Shown: positions 14,733 through 20,296 of the stretch, in pieces
Position numbering within the stretch: position 1 is the first letter of the stretch
Layout of the letters: each line of letters opens with the position of its first letter
IMG/VR virus record: IMGVR_UViG_3300029787_003282
Location: 4,143 to 24,438 of that record
Direction: 5' to 3' (one strand)
From: a virus
Length of the DNA stretch: 20,296 nt
The notes under the pieces: generated by a model
What the model was told of the DNA's origin: nothing
What the model saw: the letters and a program-made list of their open reading frames with translations, nothing else
The model's database searches: none
Program-made: the position numbers and the translations under genes

Positions 14733-15870
14733 GGATTAGCTCCTTGTACAGCTTGAGACGGTCTCCCACATTCTTATTAAGATCAAAGTTTACGTCTGTA
14801 ATCTCTTTCAAATTATTACCCATTCTTTCCCTTAGCTTTTTATCCTTAGCAACCCTGCTCAAGACTTTAACCCACTCGGACACCCCTGCATCAGGTTCAA
14901 TAAGGAAACCAGTTTCTCCGTTTACAATCCACTCGTCATAGCATCCAACATTAGATGCGATAAGAGGAACGGCATACCTACCGCACTCTGCTATTTTGAT
15001 CTCAGACTTTGAATCATTAAATGCATTCATTTCTAGAGGAGCGATAGCAGCATCCATGTTGGTAAAGAACTGACCATACCTGTCAGCGGGTAATGCGTAA
15101 TTAATTGTGAAATTAGGAGGACCTTTGAAGCCGCGCATGATAATGCTTTTGTAGTTTTTCCAAACATCAATCTGCCAGTCATCCTCTGGAGTATTAGGAG
15201 GAGGGGCTCCGTAGAAATCCCACCTAATATTCTCTCTACCTGCTCTTTGATTAACCATGTGAGGAACGCCAGCAAAGTATTTTACGTCCTGCTCATGATG
15301 AATTCCTCCAGCCCAACCGAAGCGACAGTAGTTCTTCTTTGCTCTGGTAGGTTGCATGTTCCATGCAGGTAATTCGTAATCTACTGCGTTTTTAATCACA
15401 GCTAATGTGTGAGTGCAGTAGGGTTTGATTCTTTCAGCAAACTTTCTTTGAGTTACTGTTACGAGGTCAGAGTGACTATAGATAAACTTTGTAATATCTG
15501 AAAGCCCCTTATCTTTGTACACACCATATAGTCTGTGGCCTTCGTAGAGATCAGTTAAAAGATCGTCTGTATCAAAGTGTACAAACTTACCAAACTCCTT
15601 TGCTTTTCCAACCATTCGAGCCGTATAGTTTCCTCCAAAGTTACTGAGGTTGCCAGTAACCATGATGTCACACCACTTAAGGTTCTCAAATTCGAAATCA
15701 GGTCTCCACCTGCCAGTAGCCTCATCAAGACCTAAAGGATTCTTATCCCATTTAATCTCGACCTCATCGGGGTATAGTTCTTCAAGCTTCCTGTATGGAG
15801 CTATGATTCGGTAGTACGCACAACCACCTTCATTTGCAGGACACGCTAGTATTTTTAATTTATCAGTCAT
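14725..15870 (-). CDS. GT-B family glycosyltransferase (GT4/group 1)
   Basis: A 381-aa glycosyltransferase. The N-terminal ILACPANEGGCAYYRIIAP (7-25) is the acceptor-side loop seen in group 1 enzymes, and HFDTDDL at 98-104 is a recurring motif of phage and bacterial relatives. The C-terminal domain has FGWAGGIHHEQD (184-195), SKSEIKIAECG (287-297), and VPLIASNVG with GETGFLI (301-324), the donor-binding core. I set the start at the ATG at 15870; an in-frame ATG at 15891 falls inside the terminator hairpin. No clear Shine-Dalgarno is seen in the short leader, which is unusual for the first gene of the island. Confidence 0.88.
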   Translation of the reverse strand: MTDKLKILACPANEGGCAYYRIIAPYRKLEELYPDEVEIKWDKNPLGLDEATGRWRPDFEFENLKWCDIMVTGNLSNFGGNYTARMVGKAKEFGKFVHFDTDDLLTDLYEGHRLYGVYKDKGLSDITKFIYSHSDLVTVTQRKFAERIKPYCTHTLAVIKNAVDYELPAWNMQPTRAKKNYCRFGWAGGIHHEQDVKYFAGVPHMVNQRAGRENIRWDFYGAPPPNTPEDDWQIDVWKNYKSIIMRGFKGPPNFTINYALPADRYGQFFTNMDAAIAPLEMNAFNDSKSEIKIAECGRYAVPLIASNVGCYDEWIVNGETGFLIEPDAGVSEWVKVLSRVAKDKKLRERMGNNLKEITDVNFDLNKNVGDRLKLYKELIHD

Positions 15871-15874
15871 GGTA

Positions 15875-15912
15875 TAAAAATAGAGAGACACCTATTATGA
15901 TGTCTCTCTATT
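15875..15912 (-). terminator. Intrinsic (rho-independent) terminator
   Basis: A 12-bp perfect inverted repeat (AATAGAGAGACA at 15879-15890 paired with TGTCTCTCTATT at 15901-15912) with a 10-nt loop. On the minus strand the second arm ends in a T run (TTTTTATA) at its downstream side, so it should stop transcription arriving from the lipoprotein gene. It stands between the replication block and the glycan island. The stem is AT/GA-rich rather than GC-rich, so termination may be partial. TATAAT on the minus strand (15911-15916) overlaps the upstream base of the stem, hinting at a possible promoter as well. Confidence 0.8.
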
Positions 15913-15932
15913 ATAGCTAATGCTTTCTTTAC

Positions 15933-16307
15933 TTAAGCTTTTTTCTTAACTTCTTCTGACACAGCGTGTGCTTCAGCGGAAGCCTCCGAAGAGTGAGCAA
16001 GACCCAAACCAGATCCTAGCGCCTTTACTGCTTCTCCAAACTCAACATTCTTATTCATAGGAACAACTGCCATTACCATCTTACCGTAATGCTCACGTTT
16101 CCTCGAACTAAAGATAGACCCAAAACCTTCCCAAGCTGCGAGGCTAGGCAAGAAGCCTTTTAGTAGACCCCACACGGTGTCAACCATACCTCCAAAAGAG
16201 GTCGCTTCACCTTCAGAGCCTCCAACGACTCCCTCAACAACAGAGCAGGACATTAGACCTGCTCCTAAAATAACAGCAAAAACACATGTAGTAATAATAT
16301 TTTTCAT
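15933..16307 (-). CDS. Small predicted lipoprotein
   Basis: A 124-aa protein of unknown function. A signal peptide with K2, a hydrophobic core (about 8-18) and a lipobox LMSC ending at C21 suggest lipidation and export to an envelope membrane. Met at -2 is slightly unusual. A Gly-rich stretch (27-40), a second hydrophobic region with Trp (about 46-66), a basic patch SRKREHYGK (about 67-75) and an Ala/Ser/Glu-rich tail ending KKKA follow. It lies 3 nt after the gp32-like stop and just before the terminator. A role in lysis, superinfection exclusion or the envelope is possible. I cannot place it in a family. Confidence 0.75.
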   Translation of the reverse strand: MKNIITTCVFAVILGAGLMSCSVVEGVVGGSEGEATSFGGMVDTVWGLLKGFLPSLAAWEGFGSIFSSRKREHYGKMVMAVVPMNKNVEFGEAVKALGSGLGLAHSSEASAEAHAVSEEVKKKA

Positions 16308-16310
16308 AAC

Positions 16311-17051
16311 TTAACTCTGGAGCTTAGACAGGTAATCATTATCTGAGGTCTCCTCTGCCTCAGGTGCATTTCTAGATCCCCCTTGTGTGGGACTAATGAG
16401 GCTGTCAGCTACCTGCTTGAACTCCTCGTAGTCCTCCAATTTAACCAGATCGTGAATCTCATGGACACTCTCCATGATTGATGCGATCTCGGAATTCGAT
16501 CCCAAAGGAGAAGCCTTGGGTCGAGGTTGAGACTGGTCGTACTTAGGCCACTGACCGTCCATCTCTTTTACGATCTTGAAGTCGTGACCCTCTGCGGTGT
16601 CAGTAATGTCACCGAAGTCCTCATCAAGCATTGCGCCGATGATCTTCTTGAACAGGATAACTCCTACAGAAAGAATCTTAACATCTCCACTCTCTCTATC
16701 GAGAATGTTCATGTAGTACCTTGCGCGAGGTTTGATTTGGCGAGCAAGATCCTCGTCCTCTTTGCGACCTGTCTTCCACAGAGCGTAGTAAACATCGCAA
16801 ATGGGGCAGTTCTCCCCATGTACCTTGCGGCAGTGATGGTTTTTTACATTGCCATCAGGGCCTGTGACACGGTGGATTTTAGTCTCCGCATAGAACTCCC
16901 TCTCTTCATCCTTCCAAGGAAGAATACGAACGGCATTACTGCCTTCGGGAATTTGATAGAACTTCTTGAGGAAGTCTGAGTTAGAGTTACCCGCTTGAGG
17001 GTTGTTGAGTTGTTCGTGCTTGGCACGAAGTGCATTGAGATCAATAGCCAT
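16311..17051 (-). CDS. Single-stranded DNA-binding protein, gp32-like
   Basis: A 246-aa T4 gp32-type ssDNA-binding protein, which covers single strands and organises the phage replisome and recombination. Features: a basic, polar N-terminus (1-30), FYQIPEGSNAVRILPW (31-46) at the start of the OB fold, a zinc site with H60, C74, C82 and C85 (H-x13-C-x7-C-x2-C, as in T4 gp32's H-C-C-C), KPRARYYMNILDRE (107-120) as a DNA-binding strand, and a mildly acidic C-terminus (EAEETSDND, about 231-239) as used by gp32 to contact partners. The ATG at 17051 has AAGGA about 8 nt upstream. It follows the UvsY-like gene across a 43-nt gap. Confidence 0.9.
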   Translation of the reverse strand: MAIDLNALRAKHEQLNNPQAGNSNSDFLKKFYQIPEGSNAVRILPWKDEEREFYAETKIHRVTGPDGNVKNHHCRKVHGENCPICDVYYALWKTGRKEDEDLARQIKPRARYYMNILDRESGDVKILSVGVILFKKIIGAMLDEDFGDITDTAEGHDFKIVKEMDGQWPKYDQSQPRPKASPLGSNSEIASIMESVHEIHDLVKLEDYEEFKQVADSLISPTQGGSRNAPEAEETSDNDYLSKLQS

Positions 17052-17094
17052 GTTTAGTTTCCTTATAGTTGGTGGTTAGTTAATGATAGTAATA

Positions 17095-17526
17095 TCACTT
17101 GTATAATTTGGTTTCTTCTCGTTTATTTGCAGACGCTTGCTGCAACATATCTTTCTTCTGCTCAAGAGCGCGAACAAGGCCCTTGAGGAGTTCATATTTG
17201 AAGGTAGCATCGTCCAGAGCAGTCTGTCTCTGGAAGAACTGCTTGTCAGCGAACACTAGATCGTCGAGATCTTTTGCGGTGAGCTTGACACGAGAGTCGC
17301 GTTTCGCTTCTTTGCGAAGCTGTGACATAAATCGTGTGAGTTGGAGGCTCCTTTCTGACACCATCTTCTTTGCCATGCCCATCAATCCATAATAGTACGA
17401 GTAGATAGATGCTTGTCGAAACATCTCGTTTTCTACTTCGTACTCATTGAACTGGACGAGAGCATCGCTGATGTCTTTGTAGTTTTCCCATGTAAAATCA
17501 TCAAGGGACTGAATAAGTTCGTGCAT
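17095..17526 (-). CDS. uvsY: UvsY-like recombination mediator
   Basis: A 143-aa helical protein, near T4 UvsY's 137 aa. The C-terminal half resembles UvsY: DLDDLVFADKQFFQRQTALDDA (about 86-107) parallels UvsY's ADKD motif segment, then a helix LLKGLVRALEQKKDML (113-128) parallels its L-x-x-F/G-x-x-x-A-L-x-x-I-K. In T4 UvsY loads the recombinase on gp32-covered DNA. Here gp32-like and RecA-like genes are present in the same window, which supports the call. The N-terminal half (1-60) is not clearly similar. It begins 1 nt after the 125-aa gene's stop without a clear Shine-Dalgarno, so coupling is likely. Confidence 0.68.
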   Translation of the reverse strand: MHELIQSLDDFTWENYKDISDALVQFNEYEVENEMFRQASIYSYYYGLMGMAKKMVSERSLQLTRFMSQLRKEAKRDSRVKLTAKDLDDLVFADKQFFQRQTALDDATFKYELLKGLVRALEQKKDMLQQASANKREETKLYK

Positions 17527-17527
17527 T

Positions 17528-17905
17528 TTAGTAGCTTGTAGTAGGTGTTTGTGTTGATGCTCCCATGTTCGTAGTCATGGGGACACCATCGGGATTAGCG
17601 GTGTATGCGTGAGGGAAGCGTAGTCGGTACTCTTCCTTACTTAATATATCATAGTAGCCAGCAGGATTATATGCGAGATAATCTCCAGGTTTTCCTCTCT
17701 TGTACAACCTTCTAGGATTAGTCTGCTCAGATAGTACAGTACCGAAATCTCCAGGCATATAAAAGTAGGTTGCCCCATCTGATTGTCGCACACCTTGAGA
17801 CCACACAACATTAGAAAAAACCCAATGTCCCTGCATTAATATAGCGACACGGCTAGGCGTTTGTTCTTGACGGGGGAAAATATCATATATACTTAAATCT
17901 TTCAT
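17528..17905 (-). CDS. Small PGDYG-like hypothetical protein
   Basis: A 125-aa soluble protein. KRGKPGDYLAYNPAGYYDILSKEEYRLRFPHAY (given in parts: KPGDYL at 72-77, then YDILSKEEY) resembles the PGDYG domain, and MPGDFG at 50-55 looks like a second copy. PGDYG-type proteins occur in phages and bacteria and their role is not known. A Thr/Ser-rich tail ends it. AGAGGT lies about 6 nt before the ATG at 17905, in the 28-nt gap after the helicase stop. I assign no function. Confidence 0.68.
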   Translation of the reverse strand: MKDLSIYDIFPRQEQTPSRVAILMQGHWVFSNVVWSQGVRQSDGATYFYMPGDFGTVLSEQTNPRRLYKRGKPGDYLAYNPAGYYDILSKEEYRLRFPHAYTANPDGVPMTTNMGASTQTPTTSY

Positions 17906-17933
17906 AGTAAACCTCTCATTCTATTTAGGTTCA

Positions 17934-19244
17934 CTAATCATTTTCTGCGACAAAAGGTGTTTCAGATTCTGTCATCCGTAGGACTGAATAATCAATCTCC
18001 ATAGGCACAATGAATCTAGGTCTTCCGTTTCTAGATTTAATCACATACCCACGCATTGCTCCGTTATCAAACTCCTCCTCACTCTGATTAAGAGACATAG
18101 CGAAATCACAAGTACGGATCTTTCCATAGGAATCTCCTAGCTCTGCGTCTGTAATAATCTTTACCATCCTACCCTGCCTATTCGTTTGAGTGGCAGTCCA
18201 GATGAGCATATTATATTCCATAGCTACGCCTCTAAGCTCCTCTGCAACCTTCTGCTGTGCATGATACTCTTGTTGAACATCCCTTGTGGGCCGCATGAGT
18301 TCTAGATAGTCTACAATAAGTAGATCAGGAGTGAACTCATCGTAGTTCTGAAGTTGCACAAGAAGGTTTCGAATTGTGTTGATCGAAGCTTGTCCTGTGG
18401 GGAACTCTTTAATAACTAACTCACTTCCAGGAAAGTTGTTTTGGAAAATCGTTAGCCGCTCTTTCACATTCAAGTGAGCGGCTGAGTCCTTAAGTTTACC
18501 TTGAGGAATAAGCGTCATTACAGAATCAAATCTCTGCGCGATCTTATCCTCGCTCATCTCTAGTGAGACGTACAGTACCTTGCGACCTTCCATCATGGAA
18601 TGCACACCTTGGTTTACTAAGAACAAAGACTTTCCTACCCCAGGAGGTGCTACAACCATAGCCATCTCCTTAGAGCCTAGTCCTCCCTCCAATGATTGAT
18701 TGAGAGAGGGGAGGAATGTCTTATACTTCTCCTCAGTCTTCTTGTTGAAGATTCTATCCCAGCGGTCTGCGAAAGAGGTAAAGTACTCTTGGCCTGTGTC
18801 TACATCTCGATTAATCAGGAGTGCTTTTTTAACTAACTCCTCAACCTCTTCTACTCGATCCTCCTGAATCAGAGAGATACTCTGTGAGATTGCAGTCTTC
18901 ATAGCCTCTTTCTTAGCAAAGCCTTCAACCAAGTCTAGCATATAGTCTTGGTTACTGACCGTAGAGGTGTCTAGATTATTAATGTACTGGAGTTCGTCCT
19001 GATAATCGGACACATCCTCACGGGCCTTGATGGTCTTCTTAAGATCCTGTACAATAAAATCATCAGTGGGTAGTTTGTGATACTTATCGTAGTACTCCTT
19101 TACTACACCAAAGATCTTCTGGTGACTGGGGAACTCAAAGTAATCAGGCTTGACCAGATTAACGATCTGAAGGTAGAAATCTTTATTAGACTTTAAGAAG
19201 TAGAGAATACCGCGCTGGATATTGTCGCTAAAATCGTATGCCAT
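17934..19244 (-). CDS. Replicative DNA helicase, DnaB/gp41 type
   Basis: A 436-aa helicase of the DnaB superfamily that unwinds the phage replication fork as a ring hexamer. Residues 1 to about 145 form the N-terminal helical domain with linker. The RecA-like core has Walker A APPGVGKS (199-206), VSLEMS with E229, Walker B LLIVDYLEL (308-316), Q353 in T-Q-T-N-R (352-356), and the KSRNGRPR arginine region (403-410). Length and layout match DnaB and T4 gp41. It starts a few bases after the FmdB-type gene without a clear Shine-Dalgarno. A primase, if any, is not in the window. Gene 41 is the T4 counterpart, but I do not give that symbol. Confidence 0.95.
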   Translation of the reverse strand: MAYDFSDNIQRGILYFLKSNKDFYLQIVNLVKPDYFEFPSHQKIFGVVKEYYDKYHKLPTDDFIVQDLKKTIKAREDVSDYQDELQYINNLDTSTVSNQDYMLDLVEGFAKKEAMKTAISQSISLIQEDRVEEVEELVKKALLINRDVDTGQEYFTSFADRWDRIFNKKTEEKYKTFLPSLNQSLEGGLGSKEMAMVVAPPGVGKSLFLVNQGVHSMMEGRKVLYVSLEMSEDKIAQRFDSVMTLIPQGKLKDSAAHLNVKERLTIFQNNFPGSELVIKEFPTGQASINTIRNLLVQLQNYDEFTPDLLIVDYLELMRPTRDVQQEYHAQQKVAEELRGVAMEYNMLIWTATQTNRQGRMVKIITDAELGDSYGKIRTCDFAMSLNQSEEEFDNGAMRGYVIKSRNGRPRFIVPMEIDYSVLRMTESETPFVAEND

Positions 19245-19247
19245 TAG

Positions 19248-19760
19248 TTAGCTTTGTTTGTTGATGTTTTGGTCTGAAATGTTAATGTCGTAGCCTAGGT
19301 TGTCAGCTTTATCATAGGCATCCTCGGTCAGTTTTTTGGCAGTTTTAACTTTCTTTGCTACCTCCTCATCAGATAGCTTTCTAGCTAACCCATCCTCAGC
19401 CATCTTCTCATAGTTAAACTTCATTGGCTTGTAGGTTGTAGCCCAGCTATCCCTATCTACAATTCTTCCCTCTGTCTCATTGATGGACCGCTTTAAGAAT
19501 TTGTCTCCCGCAGTCTTGTCATAGCCCTTCTCGTTAAACTTATCGTACCTACGCTTTACCGTATGGAAATCTCCTGCATTAGAATTATGGTTACCGCAAC
19601 CATTATCCTTAAAGGAAATTCCTACGTCATGGTTTCCATAATATCGAGCAACATTTTTGTTGCAAAGAGGACAATCATTAGACTTTGGAGCCTTGCCTAG
19701 TTCTTCTTCTATTTCCCAAGAAACTTCACACTCTTTGCATAAGTACTCGTACCTAGGCAT
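19248..19760 (-). CDS. FmdB-type zinc-ribbon protein with long C-terminus
   Basis: A 170-aa protein with an N-terminal zinc ribbon: MPRYEYLCKEC (C8, C11) and CPLC (C30, C33). The rest is a charged, helix-rich extension with Lys/Glu/Asp (to 170), unlike the short 71-aa relative at 1949-2164. The start at 19760 is preferred to an ATG at 19763 because GGAG lies 7 nt upstream and FmdB proteins usually begin MPxYEY. It overlaps the ferredoxin gene by 8 nt and lies just before the helicase. In T4 the helicase loader and ssDNA-binding protein sit near this place; a loader-like role for the tail is only a guess. Confidence 0.8.
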   Translation of the reverse strand: MPRYEYLCKECEVSWEIEEELGKAPKSNDCPLCNKNVARYYGNHDVGISFKDNGCGNHNSNAGDFHTVKRRYDKFNEKGYDKTAGDKFLKRSINETEGRIVDRDSWATTYKPMKFNYEKMAEDGLARKLSDEEVAKKVKTAKKLTEDAYDKADNLGYDINISDQNINKQS

Positions 19761-20010
19761 CATGAATCTCCGATAGCTTTGCGTTGATTTCTATCCACTT
19801 ATCCTCTGCTTCATCATCAATGCGAATTGCATCTACAGGACACTCAGGCTCACATGCACCACAATCAATACACTCTTCATTGTGTATGAACATGGGTAGA
19901 TTTGCAAACTCTTCCTTAGGTTCGGTTTCATAAATGCAGTCCACAGGACACACATCTACACAGGCTGTATCTTTTGTGGCTACACAAGCCTCTTGAATTA
20001 CATACGTCAT
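19753..20010 (-). CDS. fdxA: Seven-iron ferredoxin (FdxA-type)
   Basis: An 85-aa electron-transfer protein. C9, C17, C57 match the three ligands of a [3Fe-4S] cluster, and C21, C47, C50, C53 those of a [4Fe-4S] cluster, as in Azotobacter FdI; C25 matches the free Cys of that protein. The VCPVDCIYE and CIDCGACEPECPVDAI runs are diagnostic. The C-terminal extension is short, as in FdxA of proteobacteria. A host-type low-potential carrier for reductases is the known role. It starts as ATGA with the stop of the IscA-type gene, so the two are co-translated. A phage ferredoxin of this type is unusual. Confidence 0.93.
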   Translation of the reverse strand: MTYVIQEACVATKDTACVDVCPVDCIYETEPKEEFANLPMFIHNEECIDCGACEPECPVDAIRIDDEAEDKWIEINAKLSEIHDA

Positions 20011-20296
20011 ACGCTAAACGACTCTCCACATCCACAGGTCTTAGACGCTGATGGATTATTAAACGTGAACCCTCTACCCATGAGAGAGCTTTCAAAATCT
20101 ATAATAGTATCATTAAGATATAAAAAACTCTTTGGATCACAAATTACTTCCATATCCTTTGGCATCCATTCCTTGAGAGATACCTGATCGAGTTCAGTCT
20201 TGTTGTCATCAAACCCTAGCGTGTAAGAAAAGCCTGAACAACCTCCTCCTTTCACCCCAACACGAATGAATACTTTGCCTAGGCTCTGCTCATGGA
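20007..20296 (-). CDS. A-type Fe-S carrier (IscA/ErpA/HesB), 5' end outside window
   Basis: The open frame has no stop to the right edge, giving 95 or so visible residues; the GTG at 20255 is an internal Val, not the start, because conserved KVFIRVGVKGGGCSGFSY residues run across it. The single Cys in GGGCSGFSY and the terminal CGC (TCGCGESF) are the three Fe-S ligands of A-type carriers that deliver clusters to apoproteins. NNPSASKTCGCG is the standard C-terminus. The gene overlaps the ferredoxin start by ATGA, suggesting both serve Fe-S protein supply. The N-terminal part (about 15-20 residues) lies beyond the window. Confidence 0.92.
   Translation of the reverse strand, partial: HEQSLGKVFIRVGVKGGGCSGFSYTLGFDDNKTELDQVSLKEWMPKDMEVICDPKSFLYLNDTIIDFESSLMGRGFTFNNPSASKTCGCGESFSV

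Larger units (their letters stand above)
2151..15870 (-). other. Glycan-assembly gene island (15 genes)
   Basis: An uninterrupted block of sugar-nucleotide and glycosyltransferase-type genes lies between the gp32/UvsY/helicase block on the right and the zinc ribbon-deaminase-recA block on the left. It starts just after a hairpin terminator and its internal junctions are overlaps or gaps of a few nucleotides, so it reads as one coupled operon. It contains glycosyltransferases of GT2, GT-B and GT-D folds, an epimerase, two SDRs, an aminotransferase-like protein, two methyltransferases, an acetyltransferase and an MBL-fold enzyme. No membrane flippase or polymerase is seen. The target (virion glycoprotein, DNA, or host surface) is not shown by the sequence. 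Confidence 0.85.

Noticed and set aside
14725-15891. Start of the first island gene at ATG 15891
   Set aside because: That ATG lies within the terminator hairpin; the ATG at 15870 gives the normal family N-terminus.
16527-16979. Plus-strand open frame of 150 codons
   Set aside because: It is antisense to the gp32-like gene, which has a complete zinc site and OB-fold features; no ribosome site or family features were seen on the plus strand.
17084-17097. Short inverted repeat (TGATA/TATCA) after the UvsY-like gene, considered as terminator or gp32 operator
   Set aside because: Only 5 bp with a 4-nt loop and no T run; too weak to call, although T4 gp32 is autoregulated at its leader.
17910-17931. 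Inverted repeat AACCT/AGGTT around the ribosome site of the 125-aa gene, as a possible translation switch
   Set aside because: A 5-bp stem with a 12-nt loop is not enough to support regulation.
20007-20255. A complete 82-aa gene starting at GTG 20255
   Set aside because: The frame continues upstream with conserved A-type carrier residues to the window edge, so the GTG is an internal Val.
1-20296. Searched for tRNA genes, CRISPR arrays, insertion sequences and attachment sites
   Set aside because: No cloverleaf-like gap, spaced repeats, transposase or flanking duplications were seen; nearly all sequence is coding.

Overview
The window looks like the interior of a tailed-phage genome with T4-like replication and recombination genes; no part of it reads as bacterial chromosome. 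The evidence is a DnaB/gp41-type helicase, a gp32-like zinc-binding single-strand DNA-binding protein, a UvsY-like mediator, a phage-type RecA, a DUF932 protein, two FmdB-type zinc ribbons, one coding strand throughout, and gaps of at most about 60 bases. Base composition is AT-leaning. An aquatic bacterial host is plausible because phages with similar glycan and Fe-S cargo are known there, but that is inference: no tRNA, structural or host-marker gene is present. All genes lie on the minus strand, so transcription runs from high to low coordinates.

Right part (20296 to about 15930): the 3' part of an IscA/ErpA-type Fe-S carrier gene cut by the window edge, a seven-iron ferredoxin, an FmdB zinc ribbon, the replicative helicase, a small PGDYG-like protein, the UvsY-like mediator, the gp32-like protein and a small predicted lipoprotein. 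A hairpin followed by a T run (15875-15912) closes this block.

Middle part (15870 to 2151): about 13.7 kb with 15 close-packed genes for sugar-nucleotide modification and glycan assembly. In transcription order these are two GT-B glycosyltransferases, a GT2, a WecB-type UDP-GlcNAc 2-epimerase, a GT-D-type glycosyltransferase, a GNAT acetyltransferase, an MBL-fold (possibly CMAH-like) hydrolase, a short DegT/StrS aminotransferase-like protein, a glycosyltransferase-like protein, a methyltransferase, another glycosyltransferase, a TylCIII/NovU-type sugar C-methyltransferase, an SDR, a DUF4254-like protein, a second SDR and a GT2-TPR protein. Junctions are mostly ATGA or TAATG overlaps, pointing to one translationally coupled transcript. 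I see no flippase, polymerase or lipid-carrier transferase, so the product may be put directly on a virion protein or other cytoplasmic target. No sugar-1-phosphate nucleotidylyltransferase is visible, so the host probably supplies activated sugars.

Left part (2164 to 1): a second FmdB zinc ribbon, a small cytidine/dCMP-type deaminase, RecA, then an extended -10 promoter driving an 85-aa unknown protein and the start of a DUF932 gene that runs off the left edge.

Several starts were set by overlap and Shine-Dalgarno evidence. No tRNA, rRNA, CRISPR array, insertion sequence or attachment site was seen, and no stretch over 300 bases lacks a gene.
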